DNA from: Solobacterium sp. | GTDB lineage: Bacteria > Bacillota_I > Bacilli_A > Erysipelotrichales > Erysipelotrichaceae | Length of the DNA stretch: 39,305 bases | Direction: 5' to 3' | Assembly: GCA_017430925.1 (NCBI GenBank) | Contig: JAFRMA010000087.1 | Location: forward strand, 1 to 39,305 | Shown: positions 1-8,440 of the stretch, piece after piece | Layout: each line of letters opens with the position of its first letter | Position numbering within the stretch: the stretch's first letter is position 1 | Position numbers and translations under genes: made by a program | The notes under the pieces: model-generated | Database searches by the model: none | What the model was told of the DNA's origin: nothing | Seen by the model: the letters and a program-made list of their open reading frames with translations, nothing else

Positions 1-516
1 AATCCTTTCATCATTCTCACAGAAGATCTTTGTCAGTTCCGGACAGCCAAGTTCTGTAAAATAACGATTGTAAGGGCAGGAAATAATATCCATCCTGTAC
101 TCGCCTTTCTTCTTCGGATAAAACCGATTTATAAAACCGTTGCCGTAGCCGAATACTTTCTTCGTCATCGGATCCCAGACAGCCACAAAAAGATTGCGCA
201 TTCCCGGTAATTTCATCAACTTCTGAAGATTATCCGCTATTCCCTCACAACCATGAACAGCAGAATCTTCGATGATCTTGTACGCTCCTTCTTCTCCTAC
301 AGCATCTTTCATTGTCAGATAGACAGCTGCCGCCGGAAAGATCATTTTCATATGAAACTGTACCCCTTCAGGCAAAGATTCGTACTTAAGTATAGTTGAG
401 TCTAATTTCACCGCTGCTTTCTGCCAGAGAATATCGCTTAATTCCCTGGGCAGGATTTTGTCCATTTTAGCTTTGTATACAGCTTTTTTCCGCAGTAATC
501 TCTCTCCCTGAGTCAT
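1..516 (-). CDS. L-2-amino-thiazoline-4-carboxylic acid hydrolase family protein (3' truncated by window edge)
   Basis: The frame is open from an ATG at 514-516 to the window edge (172 codons, C-terminus missing). An AAGGAG ribosome site lies 9 bases upstream of the ATG. The C-terminal visible part reads DIISCPYNRYFTELGCPEL followed by KIFCENDE, which matches the conserved cysteine-containing core of the ATC hydrolase family (PF14196). Founding members hydrolyse L-2-amino-thiazoline-4-carboxylate in L-cysteine formation. Many members in gut Bacillota have no proven substrate, so the exact reaction here is inference. It stands alone, downstream of a 7-bp inverted repeat at 564-587 that could be a regulatory site. 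Confidence 0.75.
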   Translation of the reverse strand, partial: MTQGERLLRKKAVYKAKMDKILPRELSDILWQKAAVKLDSTILKYESLPEGVQFHMKMIFPAAAVYLTMKDAVGEEGAYKIIEDSAVHGCEGIADNLQKLMKLPGMRNLFVAVWDPMTKKVFGYGNGFINRFYPKKKGEYRMDIISCPYNRYFTELGCPELTKIFCENDERI

Positions 517-563
517 TCTCTCCGTCTCCTTTCAACGTTCACAAACGCTTATGAGCCGCAATC

Positions 564-587
564 TGTGTGTTCTATAGCTGACACACA
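564..587. repeat. Short inverted repeat upstream of the ATC-hydrolase-like gene
   Basis: TGTGTGT at 564-570 and ACACACA at 581-587 form 7-bp arms around a 10-base centre containing TATAG. It lies about 50-70 bases upstream of the minus-strand start at 516, a plausible place for an operator. No regulator is linked to it in this window. Confidence 0.3.
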
Positions 588-734
588 ATTGACGTTACAT
601 ATCTATCTTCTTTCAATGATGAGAATCGCCGTGTGTTAGTAATCTCTAACTATTTTCTCTTACATGACATTAATTTTCAAGAACTTGTCAACAAAACAGC
701 AGAATGGAAAGATCCAATAACCAGGATTTGATAT

Positions 735-757
735 AAAAAACGCCTTTCCAGGCGTTC
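735..757 (-). terminator. Rho-independent terminator after the M20 peptidase gene
   Basis: On the minus strand AACGCC pairs with GGCGTT around the loop TGGAAA, followed by a run of Ts. It begins about 23 bases after the stop codon at 780-782 and closes the channel-peptidase transcription unit. Confidence 0.85.
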
Positions 758-779
758 TTTGCTATCCTTTCCGGTTTAA

Positions 780-2057
780 TTACTCCGCAGTGATCGTCTT
801 TGAGATCAGCGGTTCAGAGATTCCTTCAACACCGGTTAATGCCAGCACACACAGCAGATTCTTCTGCATGCCTTTCCACGCATCCGTGGGATCATACCAT
901 TCACGGATATCATGGACACCGCCGGAGACACCGCCGCAGGAGATCGCAGCTGCCGGAATCCCATGGGACAGCGGGATGTTTGCGTCTGTGCTGGAAAGCG
1001 CGTGTAACTGCGGCTCAACACCCATCGCAGCAAATGCGTTCTTCAGGATCGTCACGATCTCGCAATTCTCGTCCTGCACACCGCCGATGGAACCGCTGAA
1101 CTCTTCATGAGAAATCTCTATCCTGGCTTCTGTATCAAAACGGATCTTATCCACTTTTGCCAATCTGGCCTGACGTACTTCTTCCCACCGGGCATATTCC
1201 TCATCCGCGCACTGATGAGCGATATCCAGGCATTTCTGATGGAAATCCTGCATGACCTTGGCATCTGCGCTGCGTACATCCATGGTGAAGGAGCACTCGG
1301 AAGCAATCGATGTCACCCCTGTGCCGCCTTCTACCGTAGATACATTGAAAATCGTATAAGGCTCGCTGGGGACACGTTCTTCCGCGATTCTGGCAATCGT
1401 TCTCCCCATACACATGATTGGATTCACCAGTCCGAAAGAACCCATGGAGTGGCCTCCCGGGCCTTTAAACGTGATCCTGTACTGGACATCAGACGCTGCC
1501 CCATAGGTCAGGCCATCCCCGGCACCGTCGACGGACACAAACGCATCCACTTTCATCTGTTTTGTGTCAAAAATATGACGCATACCACGGAAGTTTCCTA
1601 CCCCTTCCTCTCCGACATCTCCGCCGATATACAACGTACATGCCGGGGTGATCTCTGCCGCCTTCATTGCCCGCAGAATTGCCAGGATCTCCGCACATCC
1701 GCGTGTATCATCACCGATTCCGGGAATACAGATACGGTCTCCGTCATACTTCAGTTCCAGTTTTGTGTCCATGGGGAATACAGTATCCAGATGGGCACTG
1801 ATCATCACTACAGGACTTCCTTCCGGACCGGGAATATACGCAAAGGTATTGCATACTTCATCCTGTATTGTGGTATACCCCATCTCTTCGATCATTTCCC
1901 TGAATCTCTGTGCTTTCTTCTCTTCATGGTTGGAATATGCCGGAATCAGAGCTAATTCGATTTGTTGTTCCACAACGTGATCCGCATCGTTACGCATGAA
2001 TTCCAGGGCTTTCTGTACCTGTGGATTATCACGCAGTGCTTCTATCTTTTCTTTCAT
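780..2057 (-). CDS. M20 family metallopeptidase / deacylase
   Basis: This 425-residue protein has the full di-zinc M20 signature. His89 and Asp91 lie in SAHLDT, the bridging Asp in GIGDDTRG (about 116), the catalytic Glu pair in GEEGVG (150-151), a metal-binding Asp in SVDG (177), and a C-terminal metal His in GGVHD (about 383). Family members are dinuclear zinc enzymes that cleave peptides or N-acyl amino acids in the cytoplasm. Overall layout resembles the peptidase T-like/PepV-like branch, but the substrate cannot be read from sequence. There is no signal peptide. A GGAG site precedes the ATG. The gene starts 17 bases after the ion-channel gene, so the two are probably cotranscribed. Confidence 0.88.
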   Translation of the reverse strand: MKEKIEALRDNPQVQKALEFMRNDADHVVEQQIELALIPAYSNHEEKKAQRFREMIEEMGYTTIQDEVCNTFAYIPGPEGSPVVMISAHLDTVFPMDTKLELKYDGDRICIPGIGDDTRGCAEILAILRAMKAAEITPACTLYIGGDVGEEGVGNFRGMRHIFDTKQMKVDAFVSVDGAGDGLTYGAASDVQYRITFKGPGGHSMGSFGLVNPIMCMGRTIARIAEERVPSEPYTIFNVSTVEGGTGVTSIASECSFTMDVRSADAKVMQDFHQKCLDIAHQCADEEYARWEEVRQARLAKVDKIRFDTEARIEISHEEFSGSIGGVQDENCEIVTILKNAFAAMGVEPQLHALSSTDANIPLSHGIPAAAISCGGVSGGVHDIREWYDPTDAWKGMQKNLLCVLALTGVEGISEPLISKTITAE

Positions 2058-2074
2058 GAAATTCTCCGTTTCTT

Positions 2075-3901
2075 TTATTCTTCGCCGATGACGATCAGCT
2101 GGTCGGTTTCATCCAGGGTGATCGTGCCTTTACTATTAGCCAGGATCTTGAATGGTTCTTTCCTTGTCCGTACACCCATCAGGATTCCTCCTGAAGCATA
2201 GACAGTCCTCAGCAGTTCTTCATATGTTAATTCAATGCCATTCAGGCCGAATTCCAGCGTGGATTTCAGGTAAGCCTCGGATCCCTCTTCATCCAGCAAT
2301 TCCGTGAATACAGGAGCTCTGCGGACATCTGCGGTGATCTGCGCCAGCATCATGGAAGACAGATCTGTCGCAACAATAAAGTCTTCAGCTTCTTCAGAAG
2401 TAATCAGGTTACGGTTATTCTCACACCGCATCTCCGCAGTGATGGTAAAGTTCAGCAGATACTTCTTCTTGAGATTCCGCAGACGAAGGATCCTCAGCAT
2501 GGTTTCCGTATCGGAGTCTTCTTCTTTCTTCCGGCGGTCAGACAAAATACAGATATGCTCAGCACCGCGGATCATCTCCACCAACAGACGGTCAGATTCC
2601 GTACTGCGGTAATCCGTAATGATCTGTGATACGAACTTCTCATCCTCCGGGATATACATGGCTTTATCCTGTGCGGATAATCCAATCAACTTGATCCTGC
2701 GTATATTATCCGGCAATTCATGAAGAATCGTAACAATGGAGGAGTTGATACCAAAGATCACAACTTCCCTGATTACTTTCTGCGGCAACGGTGCAGCAGG
2801 TATCGGCAGTTTACAGTTTGCAGGATCATTGAGGATCAGATCTCCCGGGTCTTCCTCAAAGGTAATCAGAATATCATCTTTTTGAATGACCGTATCCTGC
2901 GGAGGATTGATCATCGCCTGATCATCCCGGTACAAACCGGTAACGATACCCTTCCTGCCGGACAGGACAACAGACCCGAAAGGCAGTCCTTCCACCTCCG
3001 GACGTTTCTCAAAGTAGAATTCATAATTCACAAAGTTGATCATATCCAGCAAGGCTTCATAGATTCCTGTCTGGGTTGTGGAGTGCGCAATTATCCGGGC
3101 AATCACATCCCCCGAGTACAACATGGTCACACCGTTTTCATTCATCATTTCACGAGAGAAGATCCGCGTGTTGGAGTCTACGGAAGCCACGATTACCGGA
3201 CGTTTTTGACTATCCATCAGCAGGATCTCCACAGCCAATAAGGTCTTGACCGTACGTCCCTTGTCCCTGGTATGCACAACCAGTGTGGAACAATCCGGTA
3301 TACCTACACACCGCAGTGAATTAGGGCTTGTCGTATCTGCCTTGATCGTTGTCAGACGTATGTTTTTCGGTACATCGATATTCTTTCGGATTGCCTGTTC
3401 CATGTCCTGACGTTCCATGTTTTCCACAACGACGATCGTACGTTTATCTTTTTCGGTGGCGGTGATCATCTCCTGAAGCAGCGCGTATTCGCCGATACGG
3501 AAGCCCAGAATGACCGTATGACCTTCTTCAATGATCTCCGGGTTATCCTGCTGTAAGGCAATGATCTTCCCGCGCATGGTGCTGGAAAAGATACCAATCA
3601 GCATACCTGTAAAGATCATACCGGTCAGTCCTAACAACGTATACAGAACGATATACAGCAGAGAACCGGAATCCGAGGACGGAAACGAAGAAGACATGGC
3701 AGAACGCAGATTATCCCAGAATACCGCGATGACACTCTTCCCTTCCTTGTGCAGATGAAACAAGATGACCAGTGCTGTCACAAATACCACGGAGGTCAGA
3801 ACCATGGTCAGTAATAGTTTAACCATACTTGCCGTTCCCTTCGCCATACGGAAATCCAGCCAGTAACGGAATCTTTTCTTCAATGATGTTTTCTTGGCCA
3901 T
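2075..3901 (-). CDS. CASTOR/POLLUX (SYM8/DMI1)-related putative ion channel
   Basis: The 608-residue protein has a basic N-terminus, a hydrophobic helix at about 24-48, a second at about 80-107 and a short pore-like stretch between them. Two RCK/TrkA-N-like regulatory halves follow; the first begins with HTVILGFRIGEYALL near residue 128 and the second with EVVIFGINSSIVTIL near residue 380. This architecture is that of bacterial relatives of the plant nuclear channels CASTOR and POLLUX. Eukaryotic members conduct cations; ion selectivity of bacterial members is not established. The RCK halves suggest gating by a bound ligand or ion. GGAGG precedes the ATG. It shares a unit with the downstream M20 peptidase. 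Confidence 0.8.
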   Translation of the reverse strand: MAKKTSLKKRFRYWLDFRMAKGTASMVKLLLTMVLTSVVFVTALVILFHLHKEGKSVIAVFWDNLRSAMSSSFPSSDSGSLLYIVLYTLLGLTGMIFTGMLIGIFSSTMRGKIIALQQDNPEIIEEGHTVILGFRIGEYALLQEMITATEKDKRTIVVVENMERQDMEQAIRKNIDVPKNIRLTTIKADTTSPNSLRCVGIPDCSTLVVHTRDKGRTVKTLLAVEILLMDSQKRPVIVASVDSNTRIFSREMMNENGVTMLYSGDVIARIIAHSTTQTGIYEALLDMINFVNYEFYFEKRPEVEGLPFGSVVLSGRKGIVTGLYRDDQAMINPPQDTVIQKDDILITFEEDPGDLILNDPANCKLPIPAAPLPQKVIREVVIFGINSSIVTILHELPDNIRRIKLIGLSAQDKAMYIPEDEKFVSQIITDYRSTESDRLLVEMIRGAEHICILSDRRKKEEDSDTETMLRILRLRNLKKKYLLNFTITAEMRCENNRNLITSEEAEDFIVATDLSSMMLAQITADVRRAPVFTELLDEEGSEAYLKSTLEFGLNGIELTYEELLRTVYASGGILMGVRTRKEPFKILANSKGTITLDETDQLIVIGEE

Positions 3902-3984
3902 ATCTGTCCTCCTGTATTATCATCTGTTATCCAATATACATTAATACTATCGTATATCCTGTATCTCCTGCAAATCAGGAGAAA

Positions 3985-4016
3985 GAAAAATCCTGATCCG
4001 CATGTTCAGATCAGAT
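3985..4016 (-). terminator. Probable terminator after the membrane-anchored protein gene
   Basis: On the minus strand ATCTGATC and GATCAGGAT can pair with one bulge, followed by TTTTTC. A second pairing (ATCCTG near 4040 with CAGGAT near 3990) is also possible. The stem is imperfect, so this is less certain than the others in the window. Confidence 0.5.
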
Positions 4017-4042
4017 AAATCTGCCGCAGAACAGGATATGTA

Positions 4043-5416
4043 TCAGAAAATCAAACGAATCAGACGAATCAGAAGTTTGATGATCAGGATCAAAAGAATA
4101 ATTCCGACAACCAGCGCTAAACCAACAATTGCCAGAACAACAAGCGTACCGTTATCATCCCTGGATGGTGACTTTACGGTACAGAGATTGAATTTCAGTT
4201 CACTGCCCGGCAGCACATCCAGATGTGCCTGATAACCCGTGTCTGTCTTTTCAAAGGCAAAGATCTCCTTATCCCAGGAAGTCATATATAATCCGGTATT
4301 CACATAGACATCCAGATCTCCGAAAGAACTCCATGTCTTTGCGGGAGAAAGCAGATACGTATATCCGTATACAGGGTCTTTATAATATTCATCCCGTGAA
4401 GGATATAACGGTGCCGTAACCGCGTTCTTCAAGGATTCACCGGGTCCCAGCGTAAACTCATATTCATACCAGCGCATGAGGTAATACTCCGGCTCCTGCG
4501 GTATCTCGTTAATCAGTCCAAGGTCTGAAGTATGATTCTTAAGCATCGTGACGATCGCGTTATACCAGTCAGACTGAGTGATCAAAGCCCCCGGATACTT
4601 CAGCATGGCATATTCTTCCAGAGTCATCTCTTCTGTTTCTGTCAGGACCATGGACCCGGAAATTTTCTTCTCCAGACCCATGTTTTCATATCCCTGCCAG
4701 TCCGGAAGTTCAAAGTCATCACCGAATACCCAGAGATCTACTGTTTCATTATTGTTGATGAATACGCCGGTCCAGAGTTCACCCTGCTTCTCCAGGTACA
4801 TGTTTGCAGGATCCAGATAGAGACGGTACTGTTCCGGCCTTCCCGGCACATGTATAGCCAGTACAGTATGTTCCGCCTGCGGCAGTTCCTGCGCTTTCAG
4901 TGTATACCTCGTCACTTTCAGATCCGGAGTATAGAACGCATCCTCACTGTATGTGTCCAGCAGCAGCGGAAGATCCTTCTCCACGGAGAAATCATGTTCC
5001 ATATAGGTATAACGAAGACGTACATCTGCTGGTTGTCCGTTGATCTCTACCGCATAGGCATCGGTATCCGTGTCTGTAATCCCCCGGATTCCCCCGTAGG
5101 AAGGAAACTGGCCGAAAGGAAAAACCAGCCGGGAAGTAATCGTCATCTCGGTAGGATTGGTAAAGGTATATTCCGCACGTACATGACTATGATAGTCTTT
5201 CAGTGCCTCTGCCGTAGTAAACCAGGCAGGAGGCAGATCCGGAATCTCAAAGTACAGATCTTCATGTTCAACGATGAGAGGACAGTCTTCATCCGAAGAA
5301 AAAGTACCTGTGGCAGATGTTCCTTCCCAGAATTTCAGCGCGGAATTCGCATTCACCGTTACCGGTAGACTGAGAAGCAGAAAACCCATGATCAGGATAC
5401 TGATTATCTTCTTCAT
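4043..5416 (-). CDS. Secreted, C-terminally membrane-anchored protein of unknown function
   Basis: The 457-residue product begins with a clear signal peptide (KK, then a hydrophobic stretch ending VNA near residue 24). It ends with a long transmembrane segment (about 423-450) and a basic LIKLLIRLIRLIF-like tail. The bulk would therefore face outside. Near residue 80 the stretch VRAEYTFTNPTEMTITSRLVFPF resembles the beta-rich start of VIT-type domains, but there is no following vWA domain or MIDAS motif, so I do not name a family. It starts 17 bases after the HAD gene with GGGAGG in front and is the last gene of the ftsW-rsmD-coaD-HAD unit. That context hints at an envelope role, which is inference. 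Confidence 0.8.
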   Translation of the reverse strand: MKKIISILIMGFLLLSLPVTVNANSALKFWEGTSATGTFSSDEDCPLIVEHEDLYFEIPDLPPAWFTTAEALKDYHSHVRAEYTFTNPTEMTITSRLVFPFGQFPSYGGIRGITDTDTDAYAVEINGQPADVRLRYTYMEHDFSVEKDLPLLLDTYSEDAFYTPDLKVTRYTLKAQELPQAEHTVLAIHVPGRPEQYRLYLDPANMYLEKQGELWTGVFINNNETVDLWVFGDDFELPDWQGYENMGLEKKISGSMVLTETEEMTLEEYAMLKYPGALITQSDWYNAIVTMLKNHTSDLGLINEIPQEPEYYLMRWYEYEFTLGPGESLKNAVTAPLYPSRDEYYKDPVYGYTYLLSPAKTWSSFGDLDVYVNTGLYMTSWDKEIFAFEKTDTGYQAHLDVLPGSELKFNLCTVKSPSRDDNGTLVVLAIVGLALVVGIILLILIIKLLIRLIRLIF

Positions 5417-5433
5417 ACATCCTCCCTTGTCTT

Positions 5434-6087
5434 CTATATTTGTCCTTCCTTCATCTGCTGAAGCACTTCAAGCAGCGAGGAACAGATCACAGCATCACTG
5501 TGAAGGATCGCCTCGGTCGGCGGCATATAATCCGGTACCATGATCGTTTTACATCCTGCCGCAAGACCTGCCAGGACACCGTTGACCGAATCCTCAAGCA
5601 CGTAGCAATCTTCCGGTGCAAGACCGATCACTTCCGCAGCCAGCAGGAAGATATCCGGTGCCGGTTTACTGTGACTGAGATCTGCGCCGCTGATCACATG
5701 ATCAAAATACCGCATGGTATCCGATACACGCAGATTGGAACGGATCACCTCTTCTGCCGTAGAACTGGCAACGATCATCCGCACATGATTCTCTTTCAGG
5801 AATTCCAGTAATTCCCTCAGTCCGGGCTTCATCGGCACATCCTGTTTCAGTCTCTCAGCCATCCTGCGCTTGCATTCTGCCGCAAGTAAAACCGGATCAT
5901 CTTCCGGATAATATTTACGCAGAAATCCGTACATCAGTTCCCCGCTTGTGCCGCTGATTTCCTTCGCAAATGATTCCGGAAGCACCATATTCCGTTCTTC
6001 CGCCAGCTGATGCCAGATCTCCTGGTACATATGTTCCGTATCAAACATCAGCCCGTCCATGTCAAATATAGCCCCGGGCTTACTCAT
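5434..6087 (-). CDS. HAD-superfamily hydrolase, beta-phosphoglucomutase/phosphatase-like
   Basis: A 217-residue HAD subfamily IA protein. Motif I is FDMDGLMFDTE (nucleophile Asp9, acid/base Asp11), motif II is the Ser/Thr of IVASST near 107, motif III is the Lys of SKPAPD near 139, and motif IV is the acidic pair in VLEDSVNG near 165. The helical cap lies between motifs I and II. Members are usually cytoplasmic sugar-phosphate phosphatases or phosphoglucomutases; the substrate is not predictable. Its start lies inside the end of coaD (8-base overlap), so translation is probably coupled. Confidence 0.88.
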   Translation of the reverse strand: MSKPGAIFDMDGLMFDTEHMYQEIWHQLAEERNMVLPESFAKEISGTSGELMYGFLRKYYPEDDPVLLAAECKRRMAERLKQDVPMKPGLRELLEFLKENHVRMIVASSTAEEVIRSNLRVSDTMRYFDHVISGADLSHSKPAPDIFLLAAEVIGLAPEDCYVLEDSVNGVLAGLAAGCKTIMVPDYMPPTEAILHSDAVICSSLLEVLQQMKEGQI

Positions 6088-6571
6088 ACCGGCTCAGTTT
6101 CTCCTTGACCTGTTCAATGATCTCTGTAGGAATATACGGCGCAATTTCGCCTCCGTTCAAAGCGATTTCCTTAACTACCGAAGAACTCAGAAAGGAGTAC
6201 ATCGGTTTGGCAATCATAAACAATGTTTCAATCTCAGGCGCCAGAATCTGGTTCGCGGTAGCCTGCTGTAACTCATACTCATAGTCACTGACCGCGCGGA
6301 TTCCACGGATAATTGTCTTGGCCCCGATCTTCTTCACATATTCCACGGTCAGTCCCGAGCCGATATCCACCCGCACCTTACCCGCATACGGCTGGCCTGC
6401 GAGACACGCTTCAATCAGCGCTTTTCTTTCATCTTCCGTGAATGTGCATTTCTTCCGCGGATTGCGCATGATCAGAACGATAACTTCATCATACAGACCT
6501 GCGGCTCTTTCAATGATATCCAGATGACCTTTGGTTACAGGGTCAAATGTACCGGGATAACAAGCTTTCAT
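6080..6571 (-). CDS. coaD: Phosphopantetheine adenylyltransferase
   Basis: The 163-residue length is normal for CoaD. The nucleotidyltransferase motif YPGTFDPVTKGHLDII is at residues 5-20 (T/HxGH). The conserved YSFLSSSVVKEIA block appears at about 124-136. It transfers AMP from ATP to 4'-phosphopantetheine to give dephospho-CoA, the penultimate step of CoA synthesis; the final-step enzyme gene coaE is also in this window. The ATG overlaps the rsmD stop by 4 bases and has GGAGGT in front. rsmD-coaD adjacency is common across Bacillota. Confidence 0.96.
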   Translation of the reverse strand: MKACYPGTFDPVTKGHLDIIERAAGLYDEVIVLIMRNPRKKCTFTEDERKALIEACLAGQPYAGKVRVDIGSGLTVEYVKKIGAKTIIRGIRAVSDYEYELQQATANQILAPEIETLFMIAKPMYSFLSSSVVKEIALNGGEIAPYIPTEIIEQVKEKLSRYE

Positions 6572-7125
6572 GAATCTACCTCCTGATAATACGATATCTT
6601 TGTAATACCGTATATCGCTTCCTTGTATCGTACCAGGTTGATCACAACCGTTTCGTAGACATCTTCTTTATCTGATTCGATGACGATTCTGGCTTTTTCC
6701 GCCAAAAGACTATATTCCTGCAATTTACGCAGAATCTCCATATTCCGTTCTTTCGCATACGGAGGATCCAGATACACCAGATCAAACCGTATGCCCCTCT
6801 CCTGCAGAATACCTAATGCCTTGAGATCACTGACCGGAAGTACCGTCGTCTGTTCCTCTGCCTTCAGGGAAGCGATATTCTTGCGGATGATCTCCGCGGC
6901 AGCTCTTGACTTATCTACCAGGACGATATGGTCCATTCCCCGGCTTAACGCTTCCAGACCGACAGCACCGCTTCCCGCATACAAATCCAGCATATTCCCG
7001 CCTTCAAAGAAACCGCCAAGCGAAGAAAATACAGCCTCTCTGACTTTATCCAGAGTCGGACGGGTATCATTGCCCGGAAGTGTATCCAGACGTCGGGAAG
7101 AATATTTGCCGGCGACGATCCTCAT
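6568..7125 (-). CDS. rsmD: 16S rRNA (guanine(966)-N(2))-methyltransferase
   Basis: The 185-residue protein starts MRIVAGKYSSRRL, typical of RsmD. The SAM-binding motif I is LDLYAGSGAVGLEAL near residues 46-60 and the catalytic N-methyltransferase motif is YLDPPYAKE near 119-127. It methylates G966 of 16S rRNA on the 30S particle. It shares one base with the ftsW stop (TGATG) and overlaps coaD by 4 bases, so it is translationally coupled on both sides. Confidence 0.94.
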   Translation of the reverse strand: MRIVAGKYSSRRLDTLPGNDTRPTLDKVREAVFSSLGGFFEGGNMLDLYAGSGAVGLEALSRGMDHIVLVDKSRAAAEIIRKNIASLKAEEQTTVLPVSDLKALGILQERGIRFDLVYLDPPYAKERNMEILRKLQEYSLLAEKARIVIESDKEDVYETVVINLVRYKEAIYGITKISYYQEVDS

Positions 7126-8351
7126 CAGATTTCTCCTGTACGAATACGGGCGATGACAGCCTGGGCTATACCAATCGCAACCAGTGTCGCAAGCGCGGAA
7201 CTTCCCCCTGCCGAGATCATCAAGAGCGGTACACCGGTCAGCGGAATCAATCCCGTAACACCACCGACATTGAAGAAAATATGAATCGCAATATACGAAG
7301 CCACACCAATCAGAACGATCTTGGCCTTTTCACTGTTTGTCTTCTGGGCATAGCGGATCAGCCGGAAGATAATGATGCAGTAAGGGATAAACATGGCCAT
7401 AAAGCCGACAAAACCGAGTTCTTCGACGATGGTTGCCAGAATAAAGTCCGTGTTGGCAGCCGGGAAACGCGTGTATTTACGTACAGAGTTCCCGTAGCCA
7501 AGGCCAAACCATCCGCCGGTCGCAAACGCTACCAGACCGTTTATTAACTGATATCCTGTATCGTATTGGTCAATAAACGGGTTTACCGCAGACAGGAAAC
7601 GGTTGATCTGGTATTCCTGCAGAGGCAGATGATAGATCATATTCTCTCCCAGAGGAGAAAGAATATAGATGGCAAAAACCAGACCGATAAGGAATACGGT
7701 AAGACCAAAACGCTGTATACCCCGCATCTGCGGATGCGAAGGAATCTCCAGACAGATAAACGCGATCATCAGCATAACCGCCATGGATCCGAAGTCACCC
7801 TGCAATACAAAGACAATAAACAAGTAAGAACACACAAAGATCAGCGGACGTTTCCACATATCACTGTCTTTCTTGAAACGTCGTTTGACATCTCCGGTAT
7901 ACGCAGCCATGATCAGGATGATCATGATCTTGGCAAACTCGGAAGGCTGGATGGAAACGTCCACACTTGAGATAGGGACGCGGATCCATGCCTTAGCACC
8001 GTTAACAGCCGGGAAAAACAGACACAGGATCAGTAATAACCCGATACCTAATGCCCAGCTGGCAAACGAAGAACTCCGCATAAAGTCAAAATTGAAAAAG
8101 CTCGCAAGAAAATACATCGAAGCGTATCCGCCCATGAGGAAGATGATCTGTTTGGCAATCGTGAAAGGAAGATAGATCTGGTTGGCGACAGAGAGTCCCA
8201 TGGAGGCGCTTCCGATCATCAGTAATCCGAATATACTCAGCCAGAGTATACTGTAGTGGATCCAGGGATCGGCACCGTACGGAAGTAAAAACATCTTCCG
8301 GAAGGTCAGACGATCTTTTTTCTTATCTGTGTTGATCTGTGTTGTAGTCAT
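7125..8351 (-). CDS. ftsW: FtsW/RodA/SpoVE (SEDS) family peptidoglycan polymerase, probably FtsW
   Basis: A 408-residue polytopic membrane protein with about ten hydrophobic helices. It carries SEDS-family blocks such as QPSEFAKI (about 136-143), GYQLINGLVAFATGGWFGLGYG (about 266-287) and a late EELGFVG motif (about 311-317). SEDS proteins polymerise lipid II glycan strands with a partner class B PBP. FtsW is preferred over RodA because of linkage to rsmD-coaD, but sequence alone does not settle this. No ribosome site precedes the ATG at 8351. Instead an extended -10 element ends 7 bases upstream, suggesting a leaderless message. Confidence 0.85.
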   Translation of the reverse strand: MTTTQINTDKKKDRLTFRKMFLLPYGADPWIHYSILWLSIFGLLMIGSASMGLSVANQIYLPFTIAKQIIFLMGGYASMYFLASFFNFDFMRSSSFASWALGIGLLLILCLFFPAVNGAKAWIRVPISSVDVSIQPSEFAKIMIILIMAAYTGDVKRRFKKDSDMWKRPLIFVCSYLFIVFVLQGDFGSMAVMLMIAFICLEIPSHPQMRGIQRFGLTVFLIGLVFAIYILSPLGENMIYHLPLQEYQINRFLSAVNPFIDQYDTGYQLINGLVAFATGGWFGLGYGNSVRKYTRFPAANTDFILATIVEELGFVGFMAMFIPYCIIIFRLIRYAQKTNSEKAKIVLIGVASYIAIHIFFNVGGVTGLIPLTGVPLLMISAGGSSALATLVAIGIAQAVIARIRTGEI

Positions 8352-8358
8352 CGCTTAG

Positions 8359-8367
8359 ATTGTAGCA
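8359..8367 (-). promoter_or_regulatory. Extended -10 element directly upstream of ftsW
   Basis: The minus strand reads TGCTACAAT here. Only 7 bases separate it from the ATG, so initiation at the normal distance would fall at or next to the start codon. No good -35 box is visible at 16-18 bp, which fits an extended -10 promoter. Confidence 0.55.
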
Positions 8368-8394
8368 TACTCTCTCAGATTTGACTTTATACGC

Positions 8395-8423
8395 TTTACT
8401 TTTAATCTTAATTCTCATACAAT
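8395..8423 (+). promoter_or_regulatory. Candidate promoter for def
   Basis: TTTACT at 8395-8400 and TACAAT at 8418-8423 are 17 bases apart and face def. TTGACT at 8381-8386 is an alternative -35 with a poorer -10. The first option would leave a very short leader in front of the AGGT ribosome site. Confidence 0.45.
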
Positions 8424-8440
8424 ATCCACGAGGTAAATTC

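Noticed and set aside
1107..1955. Long plus-strand open frame (282 codons)
   Set aside because: It is antisense to the M20 peptidase gene, whose catalytic motifs are intact. The plus-strand protein has no recognisable domain and no ribosome site.
4532..5368. Plus-strand open frame of 278 codons
   Set aside because: It lies opposite the membrane-anchored protein gene, and its product is rich in Arg, His and Cys without domain structure, as expected for a shadow frame.
8381..8440. Longer def start at 8381
   Set aside because: The extra hydrophobic 20 residues overlap the promoter region, and the family start with a ribosome site is at 8441.
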